From assembly GCA_030340625.1 (NCBI GenBank), contig JAOPHQ010000386.1:1-64000 (forward strand): a stretch of 64,000 bases of DNA. Reading direction: 5' to 3'. Positions 58,589 through 64,000 of this stretch are shown here, piece after piece (the stretch's first letter is position 1; the number at the start of each line of letters is the position of its first letter). Both the position numbers and the translations under genes were made by a program. Source of the stretch: Merluccius polli. Taxonomy: Eukaryota; Chordata; Actinopteri; Gadiformes; Merlucciidae. The notes beneath the pieces were generated by a model, which was given only the letters and a program-made list of their open reading frames with translations, was not told where the DNA came from and made no database searches.

Positions 58589-61500
58589 TCAAAACAAACT
58601 TTTAACTAAATAAATGAAAGAGTTCACTGTAGACTCTGGAATGTCAAGGACTTGCTCATTCATTTCACAAATGAGCCTCTCTGGGGGGTTGACAGCTCTG
58701 CCCCGTCTGGTTCTAACTACTGTGTCCCCAAAACCCAGAGGTTGAGCGCATACTGTTAGCGCATCTGTGGCTACCTCTTCATGTACAATGACTACGGGTT
58801 GGAGCTCAGCACTGTGTCGGCCATTGATTACAGGGGGAACACCACTGTCCTCCAACCTCCGATCACTGCCGATGACACTTGCTGAGTCAAATGGCCCAGA
58901 CATACAATCAGACACATCATGGGTTTCAGAGAGACCAGTCTGCCGATCCTCCATCTCAGAATCATCAAGGCTGGCCAGCACCCAGTGTACAGTCCGGTCA
59001 ACACTGCCATCAATCTCCCCTGGGAGATTGACTTCGGGAACCATCTCCTCACTGACATCCATCTCAACTGGAGAGTTGAATACAGCTACCACTTCGTCAC
59101 TGCCACTGATGTGGGTCTCTATTCCATCGTCAATCGGTAAGAAGTTCACCGGAAGCAGTAGATTACGGTGAACTACCTTCAGTTTGTCAGAATTGACGTC
59201 TTTGATCTTGTAGACATTAATATCAGGATTCGCAGCCACAATTTCGTACATTGTCGATTCCCATTTGTCAGCCACTTTCCTTCTTCCCCTTTCACCTCTG
59301 TTCGCAACGAGTACTCTGTCACCAATGGTGAGAGGTGACCCCTTGACCTTCCTGTTATAGAGCCTTGCGTGTCGAGTCTGCTCTTTCTGACTGTGTCGTC
59401 GTGCAATTTGCACCGCTTCACGCAGGTCTTTCTTCAGGCGGGATACAAACTCATTGTGGTCCACCACTACATTGTCGGAAACCACAGTTTGAAACAGGAC
59501 GTCGACTGGGAGACGAGGGACTCTACCGAACATCAGATAGAAAGGTGCAAAACCCGTCGTCTCGTGCTCTGTACAATTGTAGCAGAAGGTGAGTAACTGT
59601 AACATCTGCGGCCACTTGGCTTTGGACTTAGGAGGCAACGTTCTGATCATGGATCCAAGGGTCCTGTTGAACCTCTCAACCACGCCATTGCCCATGGGGT
59701 GGTATGGCGTTGTGTGCGACTTCTCGACGCCTGAAAGAACCAACAGCTCCCTGATCAACTTGCTCTCAAAGTTCGCTCCCTGATCAGAATGAATCCTCCT
59801 AGGGAAACCGTATATGAGAAAGAAATCATCCCATAGCTTCCGAGCCACTTGCTTGGCGGACTGATTTTTACATGAAAATGCATGAGCCATTTTGGAAAAA
59901 TGGTCAGTCACAACAAGCACATCCATGGACTTTCCGTCACTGACCTCTGCAGACCAAAAGTCGATACAGACCAGCTCCATCGGCTCTGATGTGCGGATGC
60001 TTTCGAGTGGAGCGCAAGCATCGGGCTCTGGTGTCTTCCCAACAACACAGCGATGACAGTTTCTCACATGGTTATCAATGTCTCTTTTCATGCCAACCCA
60101 GAAGAATCTCTGCCTAGCCAGAGACAGCGTTCGGCTCTTCCCTTGGTGACCAGCGGAATCATGAATTCCATTCAATACTTGCGCTTTAAGGGAGTCAGGC
60201 ACGACAAAGAGAAAAAGTTGTCTGTTCATGCCTTGATCTTTTCTCACCTTGCACAGAAAGCCATCATGGATTACCAGCCTGTCCCAATACTTCAGGAGCT
60301 GTCTCACACTGGAGAGCTCATCTGTTCTTTCCGTTTTCGATGGTTTCCGCCGTCTCTCGATATAGTATAGGACTCGGCTGATGGTACTATCCTGCCCTTG
60401 TAGATTCACAAGACTGCTGTGAGGAATAGGGGAGTCAATCTGCTGCAATTGAGGAACAGCTGGACTCATACCCATGACTTCACCCAGACCACCACTGGAG
60501 TGAGCTTCCAGAACAGCTAAAACATCTGGAGCTCCAACCGAACCAGTGTCTGAAGCTTCGTTAACGGATGTGTTGTCTAGATTTTTTCCTGATCTCAGGA
60601 CCATCTGATGGTTGTTGGAGTACCTGAAAGCATTTTGGACTGTGTCATCCACAACACCACTGACATTTCTCAAGAGTGACATGTACGGCTCAGTAACTAT
60701 GCGGTGGCTTACGCATGACTGGACGAAAGGTTCTCTGCTTAAAGCATCTGCCACAACGTTTCTAGGGCCCGGGACATACTTTATGTCAAAGCTGTATGAT
60801 GCAAGTTTAGCCACCCATCGCTGTTCACAGGCATCCAGTCTGGGCTTTGTCAAAATGTAGGTTAAGGGGTTGTTGTCAGTCCAGGCTGTGAAATGTCTTC
60901 CCTTTAACCAATGGCTGAACTTATCACAAACAGCCCACTTTAGTGCAAAGAACTCAAGTCTGTGAGCAGGGTAGTTCATCTGTGAACGAGACAACGTTCT
61001 GCTGGCAAAGGCTACTGGTCTTGCTATCTCCTCACCAGGAGGGATTTGAGAAAGAACTGCTCCAACTCCGTCAAAAGACGCGTCAACAGCCAGAATGAAA
61101 GGCTGGTCGAACATTGGGTGAGCTAGGGTCACACTTTGTAGTAGATCAGACTTCAATACTTCAAAGGCCCGCTGACAGGCAGGTGTCCAGTCAGCAGGTG
61201 TGAGTTTCGTGACGTTCGGCCTGTTCTTTGGCTTTTTTTTCAACTTCCCCCGAGTCTGCTTACCGGACCCTGCTGTTAACTTGAAGAGTGGTTTGGCCTT
61301 CGCAGAACATCCCTCGATAAAGTGTTGATAATACAACACCATACCAAGGAACGATCTGATCTTCTTGAAACATGGTGTCTGCCCGTCAGCCTCCATCAGA
61401 TCAACTCTCTGGATTTTGCTGATGGCCTCGACTTTGTCCCGATCCGTCTCAATACCTTTCTCACAGATTACGTGGCCAAGGAATTTAACAGAACGTCTTA

Positions 61501-63199
61501 AGAAAAAACATTTCTTTGGAGCCAGCTTCAGATTGTGATTCGACAGACGTGAGAAGATCATTTCAAGACGTTGAAGGGCCACAGACTCGGAAGGAGCGAA
61601 CACCATGAGATCGTCCAAATAGCACAGGACACTGCTGAAGTTCTCATCGCCAAAGATTGACATCATCATTCTCATGAACGTGGCTGGACTGTTGGAGAGA
61701 CCCTGAGGCAGCCTGTTGTACTCGTGCAGACCGAAAGGAGAAGAAAAGGCTGTATATTTCTTATGCTCTTCCTGCAAAGGCACATTGTAATAGCCTGACG
61801 TCAAATCCATGGTGGAGAAGAAGGCGTTCCCGCCAAGAGCAGCCAAAACATCAGACTGGTGAGGCAGCGGGTAGGCGTCTCTGACAGTCCGAGCATTCAG
61901 CCACCTGAAATCTGTACAGATCCTTAATTCGCCATTCTTCTTCCAGACAAGCACGAGAGGAGATGCATAATCGCTGTGTGACTTGCGAATGATCCCCTTT
62001 TCCTCCATATCATTCAGAGTTGTCCTCAGTTTAGCATACTGGCTTGGTGGTATACGCCTGTACGGCAACCGAAAGGGTCGGTCATCAGTCAGGTGAATGC
62101 GGTGGACAAAGCCATTGGCTTCTCCGCAGTCCATTTTGTCTCTTGAGAATATTGATTCATATCTCTCAATGGTCTGAAGCAGCTGATCTTTCCAGTGTGC
62201 TGACACCTCACAAGACTCCAGATCGATATCAGGAAGGTCTAAACTGCACAGGGCACGTTTCATCTCCTCATCTGACCGTGGAGTTGAGGAGGGGCTGCTG
62301 TCCGTACACTGCACATTTGACTTGATCTGTTCTGGCTGTGGCAGGTCTTCCACAGCAATACATGGTGACACATCGGCTATCTTAGCATTTTTCCTCAGCA
62401 CTACTCTGTGGTTGGTTGGGTTTATAACTTTCACCGGTATGGAGCCATCACCCCAAAGCGGTGTGATCACTCTGCCAACCATTATCTGCTTAGGTCTTGA
62501 TCTTGACTTTGTCGGTTCAACGATGACTGTGCTACCCACAGACAGGGCTGAAGACACGGGTAGCTTACCCCAAACCAGGTGCTCTGTTTGTGGCTCTAGC
62601 GTCACACTTCTCATGAGCTTTACAGTGCCCACTCTGTCTGGCACAGACTCACCTCTCCACCGCTCAGTGTTGGAGAAAAGGGACAAAAACTGAGAGCATT
62701 CATCACTCTGGTTGTTGCTGGGCATGGACATGAGCTTCCAATAGCCACTTGTCTCTCTCAGACACGTCAAAAGTCTTTTGATGACGTTAGTGCCCAGAAT
62801 CATCTCCTCGGATTGACCTGGGACGACTAAAGTGGGAACAGTCATTGAACAGCCGTACACACTGACTTGGAGGTCATAGATTGCTGTTGGAGTGACACGA
62901 TGGCCTCCACAGCCAACAATCACAATATCGTGAGCTGACTGCATTGAAATGCCTGGAATGCATTGCAACATGGCTTCAGCAGACTCACTAAGAGTACACG
63001 CCATGGATCCACTATCAATAAGCGCTTTGAAAGAGAGTCCATTCACTAATGAAACTGATGTGTAAAATAAACTATCAGACCTGGGAACTGTCTGCAAATT
63101 CTGAAAAATAACTGTTTTCTCTGACGAACAATCACTACTGTACAACTGACTAAGAGATTCATAGTCAGAAAAAGCCTCAAAGCTAGATACGGGGAGCAC
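58589..63199 (-). CDS. pol: Ty3/Gypsy Pol polyprotein
   Basis: A single open frame of at least 1536 codons. Domains in order: aspartic protease (DSGS near residue 62, with MILGTN downstream); reverse transcriptase (YLDD near 525, preceded by LPQGLSNSPATF); RNase H (LAVDASFDGVGAVLSQ and TDNNPLTYI); and integrase with an HHCC zinc segment (near 1013-1045) and a DDE core at about 1078 (CIDFW), 1138 (HSDQGANF) and 1173 (NGVVERFNR). RT before integrase is the Ty3/Gypsy order. No in-frame stop was seen. The frame stays open upstream to about 63280, overlapping the gag end by about 37 nt in the -1 frame, so Pol is probably made by -1 frameshifting; the residue-1 codon at 63199 is GTG. No canonical slippery heptamer was recognised in the overlap. 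Confidence 0.93.
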   Translation of the reverse strand: MLPVSSFEAFSDYESLSQLYSSDCSSEKTVIFQNLQTVPRSDSLFYTSVSLVNGLSFKALIDSGSMACTLSESAEAMLQCIPGISMQSAHDIVIVGCGGHRVTPTAIYDLQVSVYGCSMTVPTLVVPGQSEEMILGTNVIKRLLTCLRETSGYWKLMSMPSNNQSDECSQFLSLFSNTERWRGESVPDRVGTVKLMRSVTLEPQTEHLVWGKLPVSSALSVGSTVIVEPTKSRSRPKQIMVGRVITPLWGDGSIPVKVINPTNHRVVLRKNAKIADVSPCIAVEDLPQPEQIKSNVQCTDSSPSSTPRSDEEMKRALCSLDLPDIDLESCEVSAHWKDQLLQTIERYESIFSRDKMDCGEANGFVHRIHLTDDRPFRLPYRRIPPSQYAKLRTTLNDMEEKGIIRKSHSDYASPLVLVWKKNGELRICTDFRWLNARTVRDAYPLPHQSDVLAALGGNAFFSTMDLTSGYYNVPLQEEHKKYTAFSSPFGLHEYNRLPQGLSNSPATFMRMMMSIFGDENFSSVLCYLDDLMVFAPSESVALQRLEMIFSRLSNHNLKLAPKKCFFLRRSVKFLGHVICEKGIETDRDKVEAISKIQRVDLMEADGQTPCFKKIRSFLGMVLYYQHFIEGCSAKAKPLFKLTAGSGKQTRGKLKKKPKNRPNVTKLTPADWTPACQRAFEVLKSDLLQSVTLAHPMFDQPFILAVDASFDGVGAVLSQIPPGEEIARPVAFASRTLSRSQMNYPAHRLEFFALKWAVCDKFSHWLKGRHFTAWTDNNPLTYILTKPRLDACEQRWVAKLASYSFDIKYVPGPRNVVADALSREPFVQSCVSHRIVTEPYMSLLRNVSGVVDDTVQNAFRYSNNHQMVLRSGKNLDNTSVNEASDTGSVGAPDVLAVLEAHSSGGLGEVMGMSPAVPQLQQIDSPIPHSSLVNLQGQDSTISRVLYYIERRRKPSKTERTDELSSVRQLLKYWDRLVIHDGFLCKVRKDQGMNRQLFLFVVPDSLKAQVLNGIHDSAGHQGKSRTLSLARQRFFWVGMKRDIDNHVRNCHRCVVGKTPEPDACAPLESIRTSEPMELVCIDFWSAEVSDGKSMDVLVVTDHFSKMAHAFSCKNQSAKQVARKLWDDFFLIYGFPRRIHSDQGANFESKLIRELLVLSGVEKSHTTPYHPMGNGVVERFNRTLGSMIRTLPPKSKAKWPQMLQLLTFCYNCTEHETTGFAPFYLMFGRVPRLPVDVLFQTVVSDNVVVDHNEFVSRLKKDLREAVQIARRHSQKEQTRHARLYNRKVKGSPLTIGDRVLVANRGERGRRKVADKWESTMYEIVAANPDINVYKIKDVNSDKLKVVHRNLLLPVNFLPIDDGIETHISGSDEVVAVFNSPVEMDVSEEMVPEVNLPGEIDGSVDRTVHWVLASLDDSEMEDRQTGLSETHDVSDCMSGPFDSASVIGSDRRLEDSGVPPVINGRHSAELQPVVIVHEEVATDALTVCAQPLGFGDTVVRTRRGRAVNPPERLICEMNEQVLDIPESTVNSFIYLVKSLF

Positions 63200-63240
63200 A
63201 CTCTCACAATCTCCGTGGTTCTCCCCTACACGCAGATCTG

Positions 63241-64000
63241 TTAGTTTGACACCTGGCCACCGGGTGCTGCACTCTGTCCTCTATGCGGACATCTGTCCCT
63301 TGTGTGGTCAGGAGAGAAACACTGGAAACAGAGTCTGTTATCTTTACAGTGTGACAAAGCAGAATGAGAGGGGTCTTTGCAAACTAAGCACGGTGTGTCC
63401 TTAAGTCCTTGAATACGGGGTAGACCACTTGTCCTTCTACTCGCTGGTCTGGACTGAGCATTATTCATAAGAACTTTCTCCAGCATACCAATCATCCTCT
63501 CCAGGGCAGAGTGATCAGCTGATGCGGACTGTGGTGTTGACTGAGTGCTACACAGAGGAGCTGGGTTACTGCTCACCTCCATCCTGTTCACAGCCACTTC
63601 CTTCTCCACAACAGCTCTATCTTTCCCCATCCCTGCTGCTCTGATGACCTTCTCTGAGTGGTACTCGTTCAAAACCTCTTGCACTTCTGCAGCCGACCAC
63701 TTGTCGATGGTCTTAGAACGAAAAGTGAGTGATAGACCTGAATCTGGGCAGTTCCTAATGAACATACGCGTGACCTCAATAGACAGGCTGTCTTGCTGTT
63801 TACCCTGTTCCATGAGACACTCAGTAGCAATATCAGCAGCACAGTTAAGGCGAAGCCAGTAGCCATAGGGGTCTTCCCGTGGCTCGGGGAAGGTTGTGTA
63901 GAAGTCTTGCAGAGGCAGAGGTGAAAACTGCTTGCAACTGTAATGCTTCCTTAAAAGGCTATATATAGAGTCTGGGCTACGTCTGATGTCAACACCACTT
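63241..64000 (-). CDS. gag: Ty3/Gypsy Gag (N-terminus outside window)
   Basis: The frame is open from the window edge to a stop at 63241. Upstream of the internal Met at 63813 it still reads coding-like sequence (SPLPLQDFYTTFPEPRED, then YGYWLRLNCAAD), so the start lies beyond 64000. The C-terminus carries two Cys/His zinc-knuckle-like motifs: CLVCKDPSHSALSHC (last spacing irregular) and a regular CCHC, CFQCFSPDHTRDRC. These bind element RNA in related Gag proteins. Confidence 0.88.
   Translation of the reverse strand, partial: SGVDIRRSPDSIYSLLRKHYSCKQFSPLPLQDFYTTFPEPREDPYGYWLRLNCAADIATECLMEQGKQQDSLSIEVTRMFIRNCPDSGLSLTFRSKTIDKWSAAEVQEVLNEYHSEKVIRAAGMGKDRAVVEKEVAVNRMEVSSNPAPLCSTQSTPQSASADHSALERMIGMLEKVLMNNAQSRPASRRTSGLPRIQGLKDTPCLVCKDPSHSALSHCKDNRLCFQCFSPDHTRDRCPHRGQSAAPGGQVSN

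Larger units (their letters stand above)
57445..64000 (-). mobile_element. Ty3/Gypsy LTR retrotransposon (5' end outside window)
   Basis: Order on the - strand is gag (64000-63241), pol (63280-58589), about 350 bp of 3' untranslated sequence, purine tract, LTR. No env frame lies between pol and the LTR. It is inserted in the 3' flank of il2rg copy 2. Gag and pol are both open where visible, which suggests a young copy. Confidence 0.9.

Noticed and set aside
58767..63067. + strand frames across the Gypsy element
   Set aside because: Antisense shadows of the pol frame.
1..64000. tRNA, rRNA or other structured RNA genes
   Set aside because: None was recognised by eye; a covariance-model scan was not possible here.

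Overview
The window looks like nuclear DNA of a ray-finned (teleost) fish. It has intron-bearing vertebrate genes with GT-AG splicing, long CA/GT and AT microsatellites, abundant minisatellites, and fish-type hAT, Tc1/mariner and Ty3/Gypsy elements. The species cannot be named from the sequence. All exon models below were built by eye from ORF content, splice consensus and codon phase; no alignment or search was run.

Layout. 1-6.7 kb is gene-free, low-complexity DNA ending in two minisatellites (19 bp and 27 bp). 6.8-15.4 kb carries a heparan sulfate 3-O-sulfotransferase 5 gene (hs3st5, + strand, three coding exons, 347 aa). Its first intron is almost wholly a 23-bp satellite of about 5.7 kb. 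15.4-17.8 kb is AT repeat plus a minisatellite split by a foldback hAT element. 17.8-26.9 kb is a 14-exon class I histone deacetylase gene, best called hdac2 (+ strand, 484 aa). HS3ST5 and HDAC2 are also neighbours on human 6q21-q22, so this is conserved synteny.

27.1-57.4 kb is a tandem duplication of a cytokine receptor common gamma chain gene (il2rg/gamma-c type). Copy 1 (27.4-33.8 kb) is complete: 8 exons, 364 aa, with a hAT element in intron 7. Copy 2 keeps exons 1-5 open but has lost the transmembrane exon, the box-1 exon and most of the last exon. Its intron 1 is split by a 13.85-kb insertion whose ends are Tc1/mariner (Tigger-like) terminal repeats with a TA target duplication; copy 1 shows the empty site. 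Inside this insertion sits a complete C-type lectin receptor gene (42.7-48.0 kb, 282 aa), a remnant of a SLAM/CD2-family Ig exon, nested hAT elements, and a palindromic element containing interstitial telomere repeats. A second large hAT, itself holding a LINE fragment and a further hAT, lies downstream of copy-2 exon 5.

57.4-64.0 kb is a Ty3/Gypsy retrotransposon on the - strand (3' LTR, intact pol ORF, gag running off the window end).

How it fits together: two housekeeping or developmental genes (heparan sulfate modification, chromatin deacetylation) border an immune-receptor interval that has been rebuilt by duplication and transposons. A recurring theme is that minisatellites begin or end right at splice junctions. 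In hdac2 intron 10 the repeat unit itself contains the exon 11 acceptor, giving 13 decoy 3' splice sites.
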